NCBI GenBank assembly: GCA_965215705.1
Contig: CBDCEE010000016.1
Location: 1-64,000 of the forward strand
Reading direction: 5' to 3'
Origin: JAAXPZ01 sp965215705
GTDB lineage: Bacteria > Campylobacterota > Campylobacteria > Campylobacterales > Sulfurovaceae
DNA length: 64,000 nucleotides
Shown: piece by piece, positions 1 to 10,200 of the stretch
How positions within the stretch are numbered: the first letter of the stretch is position 1
How the letters are laid out: every line of letters begins with the position of its first letter
The notes under the pieces: model-generated
What the model was told of the DNA's origin: nothing
The model's database searches: none
What the model saw: only the letters and a program-made list of their open reading frames with translations
Made by a program: the position numbers and the translations under genes

Positions 1-165
1 ATTGAATCCTTTTGGAGTTATACTAAAAGAAGATTGGCAAAGTTTAATGGACTTAGAGATGAGATGTTTTATCTCCATCTCAAGGAGAGTGAGTTTAGAT
101 TCAACAATAGGCATAATGATATCTATGCTATACTATTAAAGAATCTTCGAACAAATAACCTCTAA
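1..165 (+). pseudogene. IS1595/ISXO2-type transposase, C-terminal end (cut by window edge)
   Basis: An open frame from base 1 to a TAA at 163-165 encodes the last 54 residues of a transposase. It carries the ISXO2-like C-terminal pattern: an I-E-S-F-W-S segment, then K-R-R-L-A-K-F-N-G, then F-Y-L-H-L-K-E-x-E-F-R-F-N-N-R. These are typical of the DDE catalytic domain end of IS1595-family elements. The rest of the gene lies left of the window, so it cannot be said whether the element is intact or a remnant. The bases just after the stop (about 165-180) may belong to its terminal inverted repeat, but the other end is not visible. Family call is fairly secure; completeness is unknown. Confidence 0.75.
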
Positions 166-232
166 AGTTTACTAGACCCTATGTTATAATATTAAAATAG
201 ACTTATCTACCATCAATTTCCACGATAAAAGG

Positions 233-1135
233 CTAGAATTGGTACCCTAGCTCCTCTAAAGAGCCTCTATTTTTACTCCATCCCTTTCTGACCGCCACAT
301 GAAGATCCAGGTAAATTTTCTTCTGACTAAAGTTTTCCATGACCTTTCTGGCTACGATTCCTACCCGTTTGATTCCTTCTCCTTTAGTGCCTACGATCAT
401 CCTTTTCTGCATCTCTTTCTCCACAATGATCGTTGCATATATTTTATCTAGTCGGTCACTCTCTTCTATGCGGTTAATCAGCACATCACTCTCATAAGGG
501 ATCTCATCACTCAGATTCTCAAAAATCGATTCTCGGATAAGCTCTTTATAGATATCCCTAATGTTTTCTGTGGTTATCAGTTCCGGATCAAAAAGCCAGG
601 GGTGATGAGGAAGATGTTTGGCGATCTCATCCAAAAGCTGCTTCTTCCCTACATTTTTAGTCACTGAAAAAGGAATGATCGCTTCAAAATGCTCCTGATA
701 CTTTTGATACTGCCCAAGCTTTTCCAAAAGTTTTGCCTGTGGAATACGATCCATCTTGGTCAAGATAATAATATGCGGTGTCTTTTTCCCTTCTAGACGC
801 TCTAGATACTTCAGATACTCATCCACACTGTCACTAGCCGGTGCCAAAAAGAGGATCAGGTCACTGTCTCCTATAGCTTTGAGAGCCTCTTCCATCATAA
901 ATTGATTGAGTAACTTCTCTTTCTCATGCAGCCCTGGCGTATCTACAAAGATGATCTGTGTTTTCCCGTGCATGACAATGATATTCATGCGTTTACGGGT
1001 GGCTTGTGCTTTTTTAGAGACCATAGCAAGCTTCTCCCCTACGATATGGTTGAGTAGCGTACTCTTGCCGGCATTGGGTCTTCCGACTACCGCGACAAAC
1101 CCTGCTTTGGTCTCTTTGTCCTCTTTGTTAAACAT
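233..1135 (-). CDS. era: GTPase Era
   Basis: Era is a GTP-binding protein that binds the 3' end of 16S rRNA and helps mature the 30S subunit. The 300-residue length is normal. The G1 loop GRPNAGKST is at about residues 18-26, the G3 motif DTPGLHE follows, and the G4 motif TKMD is present. The C-terminal KH domain contains the signature region with IVGTKGEGIKRVG. It is the last gene of a minus-strand group rplI-hslV-hslU-era, 25 bases after hslU, an order common in Campylobacterota. The start MFNKEDKE leaves a short tail before the G domain, as expected. Confidence 0.97.
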   Translation of the reverse strand: MFNKEDKETKAGFVAVVGRPNAGKSTLLNHIVGEKLAMVSKKAQATRKRMNIIVMHGKTQIIFVDTPGLHEKEKLLNQFMMEEALKAIGDSDLILFLAPASDSVDEYLKYLERLEGKKTPHIIILTKMDRIPQAKLLEKLGQYQKYQEHFEAIIPFSVTKNVGKKQLLDEIAKHLPHHPWLFDPELITTENIRDIYKELIRESIFENLSDEIPYESDVLINRIEESDRLDKIYATIIVEKEMQKRMIVGTKGEGIKRVGIVARKVMENFSQKKIYLDLHVAVRKGWSKNRGSLEELGYQF

Positions 1136-1160
1136 AATAAATCATCTCCAATTTCTCATT

Positions 1161-2501
1161 TTACAAGATATACCGTGTGGCATCTTCACTGTCTACAATC
1201 TTCTCCAGCTTTTCCTCAACCAGACTATCACTGATCACTACAGATTCTCCACTGCGTTCATCTGCATCAAAACTGATATCATCCAGTATCTTCTCCATGA
1301 TCGTATGTAGCCTTCTTGCTCCTATATCCTCTGTTTTCTCATTGGCGAGTGCCGAATATTTTGCTATCAGCTTTAAGGCATCCTCTTCAAAAGTAAGCTG
1401 AATACCTTCCACACCTAACAGTGCTTCATACTGTTTGACAAGTGAATTGGCGGGCTCAGTCAGGATACGATAGAGTGCTTCTTCATCCAGAGAATCCAGC
1501 TCCACACGCAAAGGGAACCTGCCTTGGAGTTCAGGGATCAGATCACTTGGTTTGCTCAGATGAAATGCACCTGCAGCAATAAAAAGTATATGATCCGTCT
1601 TGACCGTACCAATCTTGGTACTCACTGCTGATCCCTCTACGATAGGCAATAGGTCTCTCTGCACACCCTCTTTACTGGGGTCTTGTCTGGAAGTACTGGT
1701 AGAGGGAACTGCGATCTTATCAATCTCATCGATAAAGACCATACCTCCCTCCTCTATCTTTTTGATCGCCAAGTCTTTGAGTTTTTCCTCATCTAGCAAA
1801 GTTTCACTCGCCTCTGCCTCCAGGATCTTCTTTGCCTCTTTGACGCTTACCTCTTTCTGCTTTTTCTTATCCATGGCACCGATCACTTTAATGATCGACT
1901 CCTGGACATTGGCCATCTCCGGCGGCACATTGGCCCCTACAAAATCAATATTTGCCGTAGGCAACTCCACTTCAATTTTGAGATGCTCAAGCTCCCCACG
2001 TTCTAGTCGCTCCTGCATCTTGGCAAAGCTACGCTCATACTCCTGCTGCTTCTGCTCACTGGCACCCGAAGGCAATGGCGGCAACAACTTCTCTATAATC
2101 TTGTTCTCCACATAGACTTCGATCTTACTCTGGTTCTTTTCATTCTCCTCTTCACGCACCAATCGGAGTGAGGTCAATGCCAGATCACGGATCATAGATT
2201 CTACATCACGCCCCACAAAGCCCACTTCGGTAAATTTGCTCGCCTCTACTTTGACAAATGGCAAGCGCATCATCGTAGAGAGTCGTCTGGCTATCTCCGT
2301 CTTTCCTACGCCTGTACTTCCGATCATCAGGATGTTTTTGGGCATGACCTCTTTTTGCATCTCTTCATCCAGCTGCATCCGTCTCCATCTATTACGTAAT
2401 GCTACAGCGATGGTTCTTTTCGCCTCTTGTTGTCCTATCACATAGGCATCCAGATAGGAAACAGTTTCTTTGGGTGTAAGGTTTTTGGGTATCTCTATCA
2501 C
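1161..2501 (-). CDS. hslU: HslU, ATPase subunit of the HslUV protease
   Basis: HslU is the AAA+ unfoldase that feeds substrates to the HslV peptidase in the cytoplasm. The 446-residue protein has Walker A GSTGVGKTE at about 61-69, an inserted I domain (roughly 110-230) and Walker B MVFIDEIDKI. A sensor/arginine-finger region follows with ELQGRFPLRVEL. It ends in R-Y-I-L, matching the HslU tail that docks into HslV. The start overlaps the end of hslV by 4 bases, so the two are translationally coupled. Length and motifs are complete. Confidence 0.98.
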   Translation of the reverse strand: MIEIPKNLTPKETVSYLDAYVIGQQEAKRTIAVALRNRWRRMQLDEEMQKEVMPKNILMIGSTGVGKTEIARRLSTMMRLPFVKVEASKFTEVGFVGRDVESMIRDLALTSLRLVREEENEKNQSKIEVYVENKIIEKLLPPLPSGASEQKQQEYERSFAKMQERLERGELEHLKIEVELPTANIDFVGANVPPEMANVQESIIKVIGAMDKKKQKEVSVKEAKKILEAEASETLLDEEKLKDLAIKKIEEGGMVFIDEIDKIAVPSTSTSRQDPSKEGVQRDLLPIVEGSAVSTKIGTVKTDHILFIAAGAFHLSKPSDLIPELQGRFPLRVELDSLDEEALYRILTEPANSLVKQYEALLGVEGIQLTFEEDALKLIAKYSALANEKTEDIGARRLHTIMEKILDDISFDADERSGESVVISDSLVEEKLEKIVDSEDATRYIL

Positions 2502-3034
2502 GCTTTTAGCTCCAGTGTCTTGATATTTTGATTGGTATAGATACAGAGCTCTCCGGCAATCATCAGGCTCTCTGTCACCAGCTGATCAGCTGGTAATGTA
2601 GTATGTTTATCCAGGGATCTGGCTGCGGAAAGTGCAAAGTTACCCCCGCTTCCGATCGCTGCGATCTTGCCATCTTCGGGCTCCACCACATCACCGGTAC
2701 CTGAGAGTATAAAGATGTGATCTGTGTTGAGTACCAACATCATTGCTTCGAGCTGCCGTAGCATCTTGTCTTTACGCCACATTTTGGAGAACTCAATAAC
2801 CGACTTGAGTAAGTCTCCTTTTTTCTCATTAAGTATGCCCTCAAACATATCAAAGAGATTGAACGCATCGGCGGTACTACCGGCAAATCCTGCCAGTACT
2901 TTTCCTTCATAGAGTGTACGGATTTTGGTGGCATTGCCTTTGAGTACAGAGTTACCAAAGGTCACCTGTCCATCTCCTCCTATCACTGCATGGGCATCAC
3001 CCTTGTAGGCCAGTATTGTGGTTGCATGGAACAT
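2498..3034 (-). CDS. hslV: HslV, threonine peptidase subunit of HslUV
   Basis: HslV forms the dodecameric proteolytic core of HslUV. The precursor begins M-F-H-A-T-T-I-L; by alignment with the mature TTI start of other HslV proteins, a four-residue propeptide (MFHA) is removed to expose Thr5 as the N-terminal nucleophile. Conserved family segments such as VIGGDGQVTFGN and VLAGFAGSTADA are present. The length of 178 residues is usual. It sits 3 bases after rplI and overlaps hslU by 4 bases, placing it in a tight operon. Confidence 0.97.
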   Translation of the reverse strand: MFHATTILAYKGDAHAVIGGDGQVTFGNSVLKGNATKIRTLYEGKVLAGFAGSTADAFNLFDMFEGILNEKKGDLLKSVIEFSKMWRKDKMLRQLEAMMLVLNTDHIFILSGTGDVVEPEDGKIAAIGSGGNFALSAARSLDKHTTLPADQLVTESLMIAGELCIYTNQNIKTLELKA

Positions 3035-3037
3035 AGA

Positions 3038-3481
3038 CTAGACTCCCACCACATTGACTTTAAGTGTGGCGTGGATAGCATGCCCGAGTTTGGTATCGAT
3101 CTCATGAATCCCTGTAGACTTGAGTGCTTTTTTCAGTATGATATGTTTTTTATCTATCTCTATCCCCAGCTGTTCAAGGATCGCCGAAGCAATATCCCCA
3201 TTGCCGACAGAGCCCTGGATGCCAACAGGAGCGATCGGTTTTTCTATCTTGATCTCTGTGGCTTCGAGTGTGATCTTCTCCGCCTGCAGTCTCGTAAGCT
3301 CCTCTTCAAGCTCTTTTGCCGCATTTGCCTGCTCCATTTTCCATTTCTCTACCACTTCAGGTGTGGCTATCTTGGCAAGCCCTTTGGCTACGAGAAAATT
3401 TTGTCCATAACCGTCTTTCACCTCTTTGATCTCTCCCACTTTACCTAACGCTTTGACATCTTTGATCAGCAATACTTTCAT
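3038..3481 (-). CDS. rplI: 50S ribosomal protein L9
   Basis: L9 binds 23S rRNA near the L1 stalk and helps keep the reading frame. The protein is 147 residues with the typical N-terminal MKVLLIKDVKALGKVGEI and the conserved DGYGQNFL segment. A long helix (about 45-75) and a C-terminal domain complete it. It is the first gene of the minus-strand group leading to hslV, hslU and era, and is divergent from the peptidase gene at 3558. Confidence 0.98.
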   Translation of the reverse strand: MKVLLIKDVKALGKVGEIKEVKDGYGQNFLVAKGLAKIATPEVVEKWKMEQANAAKELEEELTRLQAEKITLEATEIKIEKPIAPVGIQGSVGNGDIASAILEQLGIEIDKKHIILKKALKSTGIHEIDTKLGHAIHATLKVNVVGV

Positions 3482-3557
3482 ATGATACTCCTATAATGGA
3501 TATTAAATTTGGTATTATTCTATCTAAAAATTACTAATATACCCTCAAGGAAACCCA

Positions 3558-5504
3558 ATGTTCCAAACATTTCAAATAGAGAATTTAGAAAATTTCCCGA
3601 AAGCATTAGAATCACTGCTCAACAGACAAAGAGAAATCATTGATGAGATCACACACAATAACGATACTGGCTATGAGAAAGTCCTTAAACCCCTACAGGA
3701 CCTAGATGAGGCATTAGGACTCTTTTTTACACCCCTGTCTCACCTGAATGCTGTCATGAACTCAGAAGAGACACAGAAAGCCTATGAAACCTCTCTTCCA
3801 CTTCTCTCCAAGTTCAGTTCAGAGATGGCACAGAATGTGGCACTGTTTAAAAAAATAGAACAGATAAAAGCAGAGACGGAGGAAGCCAAAACTGTTGTAA
3901 AGCATGACATTAGAGACTTTGTTCTCTCCGGTATAAACTTACCTGAAAAGAAGAAAAAGAGAATAGAGGAGATAAGTCTTAAGCTCTCCGAGCTCTCTAA
4001 CCACTTCTCTCAGAACCTGCTTGATGCTACCAATGCTTTTGAGCTTATCATAGAAGATGCCAAAGATGTAGAGGGTATGCCAGCTTCTGACATCGATGCA
4101 GCCAAAGAGGAAGTAGAGGGGAAAACCATTTATAAGTTTACACTACAAATCCCTAGCTACTTAGCCTATATGACCTATGGGCCAAACCGAGCGTATAGAA
4201 AAGAGCTCTCTAAAGCGTATAGTACAAGAGCACCTCAAAATGCTGAAGTGATCGATCAGATGCTGGCACTTAAGCAGGAGAAAGCAACACTCCTTGGCTT
4301 TGAGAACTATGCTGAGTATGCACTTGAAACTAGAGATGCCTCTACCCAGAAAGAGGTCATAGGATTTTTAAATAACTTGGCTGATGCAGCATTGCCACAA
4401 GCTCAAAATGAACTTGATGCATTGAAAACTTTTGCCCTTAAGACAGATGGTATCGATGATCTGGCAGGCTATGATGTGGGCTACTATTCAGAGAAACTCA
4501 AAAAAGAGAAGTTTGACTTTGATGATACCATGACCAAACCTTACTTTGAACAGAACAGAGTACTTGATGGACTACTTAATATCGTCTCTGAACTCTTTGC
4601 TGTGACATTCAGACCGGTAGATGTGCCTACATGGCATCACTGTGTCAAACCTTTTGATATCTACGAAGGGGGGGAACTCAGCGGTCGCATCTACTTTGAT
4701 TTGGAAGCCCGTAAAGAGAAGCGTGGTGGGGCATGGATGAATGACTGGGAGACACATTTTGTAGACAGTGAGGGGAAAACACATCTAGCTTCTGCATTCA
4801 TCGTCTGTAACTTCTCTCCTGCTACTGAGACAACCCCTTCCCTCCTACGTCATGATGATGTCGTCACTTTATTCCATGAGATGGGACATGCGATCCATCA
4901 CCTTTTTGGAAAGTGCGAAGAGCGTTCAGTCTCTGGCATCAATGGTGTCGCATGGGATGTGGTAGAGTTCCCTTCACAGTTTTTGGAGAACTTTGCCTAT
5001 GAGGAGGCTATCTTAAAACGATTCGGATTTCATCATGAAACAAAAGAGCCTATACCCTCAGAACTGATGGCAAAGATCAAAGAGACCAAGAACTTTCAGG
5101 CAGCACTTAGTATCCTGCGTCAAGTAGAGTTTTCTCTCTTTGACTTTCAACTGCATCAGAAACGCTATCAGGGTGAAGAGGTACAAATCTTGCTTGACAA
5201 TATTAGAGAAAAAACGTCTCTACTCAAACCACCAAGCTACAACAAGTTCCAACATGGTTTTGCCCATATCTTTGCAGGCGGGTATGCCGCAGGATACTAC
5301 AGTTACAAATGGGCCGAAGTACTCAGTGCCGATGCCTTTTTCAGCTGTTTGAACGAAAAAGAGGGCTTTGACAAAGAGATGGCAAAAGGATACAAAGAGA
5401 TCATACTTGCTCATGGTGGGACCAAAGAGATGAGTACGCTTTACTACGAGTGGATTGGACATAAAGCAGCCATAAAAAGTTTGACTAAATTGTATCAAAT
5501 TTGA
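3558..5504 (+). CDS. M3-family zinc metallopeptidase (oligopeptidase A-like)
   Basis: A cytoplasmic thimet-type oligopeptidase of 648 residues, the usual length for oligopeptidase A/M3A enzymes, which degrade short peptides including cleaved signal peptides. The zinc motif H-E-M-G-H lies at residues 440-444 inside VTLFHEMGHAIHHLF. A downstream glutamate-containing helix (VVEFPSQFLENF) matches the third zinc ligand region. There is no signal peptide. A start-proximal AAGGAA lies 8 bases before the ATG, and a TAATAT -10 is at 3535-3540. It is monocistronic and divergent from rplI. Whether it should be called prlC or pepF cannot be settled from the motifs alone. Confidence 0.93.
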   Translation: MFQTFQIENLENFPKALESLLNRQREIIDEITHNNDTGYEKVLKPLQDLDEALGLFFTPLSHLNAVMNSEETQKAYETSLPLLSKFSSEMAQNVALFKKIEQIKAETEEAKTVVKHDIRDFVLSGINLPEKKKKRIEEISLKLSELSNHFSQNLLDATNAFELIIEDAKDVEGMPASDIDAAKEEVEGKTIYKFTLQIPSYLAYMTYGPNRAYRKELSKAYSTRAPQNAEVIDQMLALKQEKATLLGFENYAEYALETRDASTQKEVIGFLNNLADAALPQAQNELDALKTFALKTDGIDDLAGYDVGYYSEKLKKEKFDFDDTMTKPYFEQNRVLDGLLNIVSELFAVTFRPVDVPTWHHCVKPFDIYEGGELSGRIYFDLEARKEKRGGAWMNDWETHFVDSEGKTHLASAFIVCNFSPATETTPSLLRHDDVVTLFHEMGHAIHHLFGKCEERSVSGINGVAWDVVEFPSQFLENFAYEEAILKRFGFHHETKEPIPSELMAKIKETKNFQAALSILRQVEFSLFDFQLHQKRYQGEEVQILLDNIREKTSLLKPPSYNKFQHGFAHIFAGGYAAGYYSYKWAEVLSADAFFSCLNEKEGFDKEMAKGYKEIILAHGGTKEMSTLYYEWIGHKAAIKSLTKLYQI

Positions 5505-5609
5505 CATTTTTGTGATACACTATGCCCAGATTTCAAAACTGCTATAAGAATTGAGTAAAGTATATGTATAGATATAGTGCATTTAAGAGCATATTTATCT
5601 TAGCCTGCC

Positions 5610-5678
5610 TATAATACTTAATGCTATATTTTCTACAATTAGCAGTGGGGGAGATTTCATATAATGAGAGTTAAGGAG
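5610..5678 (+). promoter_or_regulatory. Promoter and ribosome binding site of the sensory operon
   Basis: A perfect TATAAT -10 box is at 5610-5615. An AAGGAG Shine-Dalgarno at 5673-5678 sits 6 bases before the ATG at 5685 and lies inside a possible upstream start at 5664. This argues that 5685 is the true start of the first gene. Confidence 0.6.
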
Positions 5679-5684
5679 ATAATA

Positions 5685-6494
5685 ATGAGACGAGGATTTA
5701 AAGGTATAGTTAAACTATTGACCATAGGTGTAATGATGTTTATGTCAACACAGGTAATACAGGCAGAAGTGTCACCCAAAGAGAAGCAGGCAAAATTGAA
5801 ACTGGCAAGAGCAGCATATGCTTGTGGGCTGATGTCAGAAAAGATTACCAAAGATTACCTCTATGCAGGAAATAGTGTAGGTGTCAGACAAGCCAAACAG
5901 GAGATGAAAAAATCCTTGAAAACCTTTGAAGACAAATACAAAGTACTTGATGAATCCATCAATGATCCAAAAAGTAAGAACCTATTGGTCTTTATGCAAA
6001 TGAGCTTCGAGGAACTCAATGATCTTGTAGGGCAGCCTTACAGTCTGGACAATGCTCAAATCGCACTGGACCTGAGTGCTACGATTCTTGAAGGGGCACA
6101 ATTTATTGCTGAAGATCTTAGAAAATCCGTAGGATTTACTGATAAAAATGTCGTTAACGGTATGCGTGCCTACTTTGAGTCTATCGCAAAATACTATATG
6201 GCGTATCGGGCAGGGATCAAAGATGACAATACGATCAAACTTATGAAAGAGACCGTAAAAGCAGCTGGAGATACCATTGATAACTTGGCAAAAGATCCTC
6301 GTAATACTGTGGCTATGAATCAGAAAATGAACAAGGCACAGAGACTCTGGGGCGTTGTGTATAAATTCTATCTGGATATTGATAAAGGGGGATTACCTTT
6401 TATTGTCTATAAAACCACTAAAGACCTGAATAAAAACATTAAGTCTTACAGCCAGGAAATGGGTAAGGTGATGAAAGAAAAGGCTTCCAAATGA
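5685..6494 (+). CDS. Secreted PilJ/NarX-type helical sensor-like protein
   Basis: A 269-residue protein with an N-terminal signal peptide (Arg-Arg, hydrophobic stretch, cleavage near QAE), so probably periplasmic. The rest is helical and resembles the type IV pili methyl-accepting transducer N-terminal (PilJ_N) fold found in sensory proteins. The fold's helix motif appears twice: GLMSEKITKDYLYAG near 48-62 and YFESIAKYYMAYRAG near 163-177. No transmembrane helix or output domain follows. The downstream gene overlaps by 4 bases (ATGA) and encodes a paralogue, then a hybrid kinase. A role as a periplasmic partner of that kinase is inferred from context. The start at 5685 was chosen for its AAGGAG. 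Confidence 0.75.
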   Translation: MRRGFKGIVKLLTIGVMMFMSTQVIQAEVSPKEKQAKLKLARAAYACGLMSEKITKDYLYAGNSVGVRQAKQEMKKSLKTFEDKYKVLDESINDPKSKNLLVFMQMSFEELNDLVGQPYSLDNAQIALDLSATILEGAQFIAEDLRKSVGFTDKNVVNGMRAYFESIAKYYMAYRAGIKDDNTIKLMKETVKAAGDTIDNLAKDPRNTVAMNQKMNKAQRLWGVVYKFYLDIDKGGLPFIVYKTTKDLNKNIKSYSQEMGKVMKEKASK

Positions 6495-7249
6495 GACAGT
6501 TCGTCTCTATCATCGCAATCATTGTAGGGACAACATTTATCTCATCTGCTGCAACACTCAGTGATGTAAAGATACTGGAAGCATCAGAAAATATAAAATA
6601 CCTTACACAAAAAATTGCAAAGGATTATCTCTATCTTTATATCTACCCTAAGAAAGAGGATATCCATGATAAAATCTTAGAGAATGTCAAAAGTCTGGAA
6701 GAAAATATTCGAAATATCGCTATCACGACCAAGAATGAAAAGATCAAATATATTCTAGACTTCTTTGCCTATGAAAAAGAGCAGATCAAAATCACCCTCA
6801 AAAGTAAAATATCTGGTAAAAATGCAGACAAGGTACTGGATTTCAGTGAAGCCTTGACAGAAGGAGCTGAAAGTATTGCCCATTCGATCAACTATGATTT
6901 TAGCTTTGAAGAGAAAATGTTCATGCGTAGTAAAAATATTGAATACCTGGTAGAAAAGCTTGCCAAATACTATATGGTATTGGGATCAGATATTAATAAG
7001 GCAACCATTCCAGAAAAAGTAAAGCAAACTATCAGTGCGGTTGAAAATGAAATAGCAAAGATTCAAGAATATGCCTACCCCAAGGCTTTGGATGCAAAAA
7101 AGAAAGAATTACTGAAGTTTTGGACATCCAACAAGCATTACTATTATACGGTCAAGACAGTAAAGGTACCGAGTATCATGCTACTCTCTACCAATGGTCT
7201 GCAGAATATCATCAACCAAATTGCGATTCATCACAGTAAAGGAGAATAG
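6491..7249 (+). CDS. Second secreted PilJ/NarX-type helical sensor-like protein
   Basis: A 252-residue paralogue of the preceding protein, with a signal peptide (about 1-21, cleavage near SSA-ATL). The same motif occurs twice: IKYLTQKIAKDYLYLY near 35-50 and IEYLVEKLAKYYMVLG near 150-165. A shared block, E-G-A-x-x-I-A, lies between the copies in both proteins. It has no further transmembrane segment and no signalling domain. It overlaps the upstream gene by 4 bases and ends 8 bases before the kinase gene, so all three are probably made together. The fold assignment is by eye, and the ligand is unknown. Confidence 0.72.
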   Translation: MRQFVSIIAIIVGTTFISSAATLSDVKILEASENIKYLTQKIAKDYLYLYIYPKKEDIHDKILENVKSLEENIRNIAITTKNEKIKYILDFFAYEKEQIKITLKSKISGKNADKVLDFSEALTEGAESIAHSINYDFSFEEKMFMRSKNIEYLVEKLAKYYMVLGSDINKATIPEKVKQTISAVENEIAKIQEYAYPKALDAKKKELLKFWTSNKHYYYTVKTVKVPSIMLLSTNGLQNIINQIAIHHSKGE

Positions 7250-7257
7250 GTATAACT

Positions 7258-10200
7258 ATGAAAACATCAAAACAGAAACTATTACTCTTCCTTATCCTGA
7301 TACCTCTTTTTATTGCAGTAGGTTGGCTTTCATACCAAGCCTTTCAAGCCTATACAAACTATAAAAATGACCAAAGTAAGATCAATTATACTACCTTGAT
7401 CGATAGGTCCCGTATACTCCTGAAAAGAATAGGTGAAGAGGAGGTAGCGAGTGCTATACATATGGCATCAAATACTGCTGCAACAAGCAATCTTGACAAG
7501 TTAGAAAAAAGCAGAAAAGAGACAGATACCCTCTTAGAAGAGATGGGTACGCTAATCAATGAAAACAAGACATTTTTGACCTATAAAAAACGGATGTCTC
7601 AGATACGAGAAAATCTAAACTTTGTACGTTCACAGGTAGATACACTCAGTTCTGACTACAAAGGGATCTTCTTTGACTCTTATTATGAGAATGTAACCAA
7701 TACACTGATTGGGCTGATTCGTATCGTTGCGCAAAAGTTCCCATCCAAAGAGATGAGCAGTACCTTGTCCTACTATACTGCTCTTGAAAAAACATATGGC
7801 ATAGGTAGCCTAGAAAAAAGTTTTTTAGCACTTAAACTCGGTAGAAGCAAACCATTCAGCGATAAAGATCTTCTCTTATGGGAATCCATTCTAAGTAAAC
7901 ATACGCTGCCTGATTTTTCTAAAATAAAAGATAGAAAACTGCTACAGCAGCTCAAAAACCTCCTTGAAAACGAGAAGGTAATCCAAGTACTGTCAACTGA
8001 TAGAACCAATATTATCAAAGATGCCAATAACGGTAAATATACACTTTCTGTGGATCAGTGGACTAAAGATTATACGCTGAAACTAGACCATCTAGACTCC
8101 GCAGAAAAAATACTTTTGTCCAGCCTCCGGAATAAATTCCTCTCACAGGAAGAGAGTGTCAAGAACAGGGCTATCCAATATGCACTGGGTGCCCTTTTAC
8201 TCTTACTGCTTTTCATCATACTCTTAGGTATTTTTAGAAATATCAGTAAAGACAAAAGACTTCCGGAAGAGACACTTAAAAATATTGAGTTTGACCTAAG
8301 TAAAGAGAAGAGAGAAGAACTACGAACCATCGTTGCGAAAAAAGATGATACTGAGATCTATCAATTCCTGGCAAATACTATTAAGGAAGCCAATCAAGCA
8401 AAAGACCTTTTCCTTGCTAACATGTCACATGAAATAAGAACACCACTTAATGGTATTGTTGGGTTTACTCAGCTCTTAAAAGCTACTGAACTTAATGGTG
8501 ACCAGCAGGACTTTATTGATGTTATTGAAGACAGCTCAGAGAACCTACTCAATATTGTAAACGATATTCTCGATCTCTCCAAGATCAAAGCAGACAAGGT
8601 AGAGTTGGAAAATATTTCTTTTGATACACGTGAACGATTTGAATCTGCTGTGGAGTCCTATGGTGCAAAAGCAGCCCAAAAGAATATTGAGTTTGGTGCT
8701 TATATTGATCCAGAACTCCCACAAACACTCTTGGGCGACCCTACTAAGCTATCCCAGATCCTTACCAACCTTATCAGTAATGCCGTGAAGTTTACAAATG
8801 CCCACGGTGAGATCAATGTCTTTATCGAAAAGATATCTGAAGATGATAAAGAGGCAAAAATACGATTTTCTGTTGAAGATTCCGGTGTGGGTATCACAGA
8901 AGACCAACAGAGTAAGATCTTTGAAGAGTTCTCTCAGGCAGACTCAAGTACAAGCCGTAAATTTGGTGGAACAGGTCTGGGACTGGCTATTTCAAGTAGG
9001 CTCATTGCACATATGGGCGGAAAACTAGAAATAAACAGTAAACTAGGAGAAGGCTCAACCTTCTATTTCACACTTGCTCTGGAAAAACAAGACCTTGAAG
9101 AGCAAAAACAGGCATTTTCACAATATCCTGAACTTAAGATTGGTCTCGTACTACCAGAAGAAGATATTGATAGACAGGTAGATAAAAACCTGGAAGCCTA
9201 TATCGCCTTCCTCGGTGCTAGCTTCAGTATCTATTATGGTGAAGAGATCTATACAACACTTGATGATGCTCTGCCTGATCTTCTTTTTATTGACCATCGC
9301 TATTCACGTAGGGAAAATGAACTTAAAGGTTTAACCGATATCAACACCAAAGTAGTGCTGTTGGCATCCGGGCATATCAAGAATGAGTCCGAAGAAGTGA
9401 TTAATAAACTTACAAAGATTATCTATAAGCCGATCAACTTCAGTAAAATTGCAAAACTGTTGGAAGAGATCACACAGGTAGCATCTGAGACCGTAGAGGC
9501 TTCTGATACTACCATCGTATCCAAGAGTGATATGTTCAGCGGAATGCATGCATTGGTTGCTGAGGATAATGTGATCAACCAAAAGTTGATCACCAAGATC
9601 CTAAATGACTTTGGACTCACAGTAACCTTGGCTAACAATGGTGAAGAGGCTGTTAACTTACGAAAACAGAATGACTATGATCTGATCTTTATGGATATAC
9701 AAATGCCTGTACTAGGTGGTATCGATGCAACAGAACAGATCCTTCATTTTGAAAAGTCTGCAGGACTACGTCATACACCGATCATTGCGCTGACTGCAAA
9801 TGCCCTACAAGGAGATAGAGAGAAGTATATTGATGCAGGTATGGATGACTATACCTCCAAACCTATCAATATAGATCAGATACAATTTTTACTGGAAACC
9901 TACTCACCTAAATATAAATCCAACCGTCGTAGCAAGCAGGACGGTCCTATCGTAAATAATACAGAGTTCAATAGTGTTGAGAGTGAAAATGTAGAGGAAC
10001 AGAATACTTTTGAAGCACCTAGCAGTAATTCCCTGCCTAATCATAACGTAGAGACAGAGGAAGAGAGCAAGCCTCTTGCTGAAGCTGTAATCGATCTGTC
10101 TGCTCATGAGGATCATATGTCGTTCGAGAAAATGGATGTGTTGCTGTATAAAAATGCTTCTCTGGCAAGCAATATTTATCAAAAGATCCTTATGAATTTA

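Noticed and set aside
906..1310. Open frames on the strand opposite era and hslU
   Set aside because: They are mirror frames of well-supported genes, with no start signals or family likeness.
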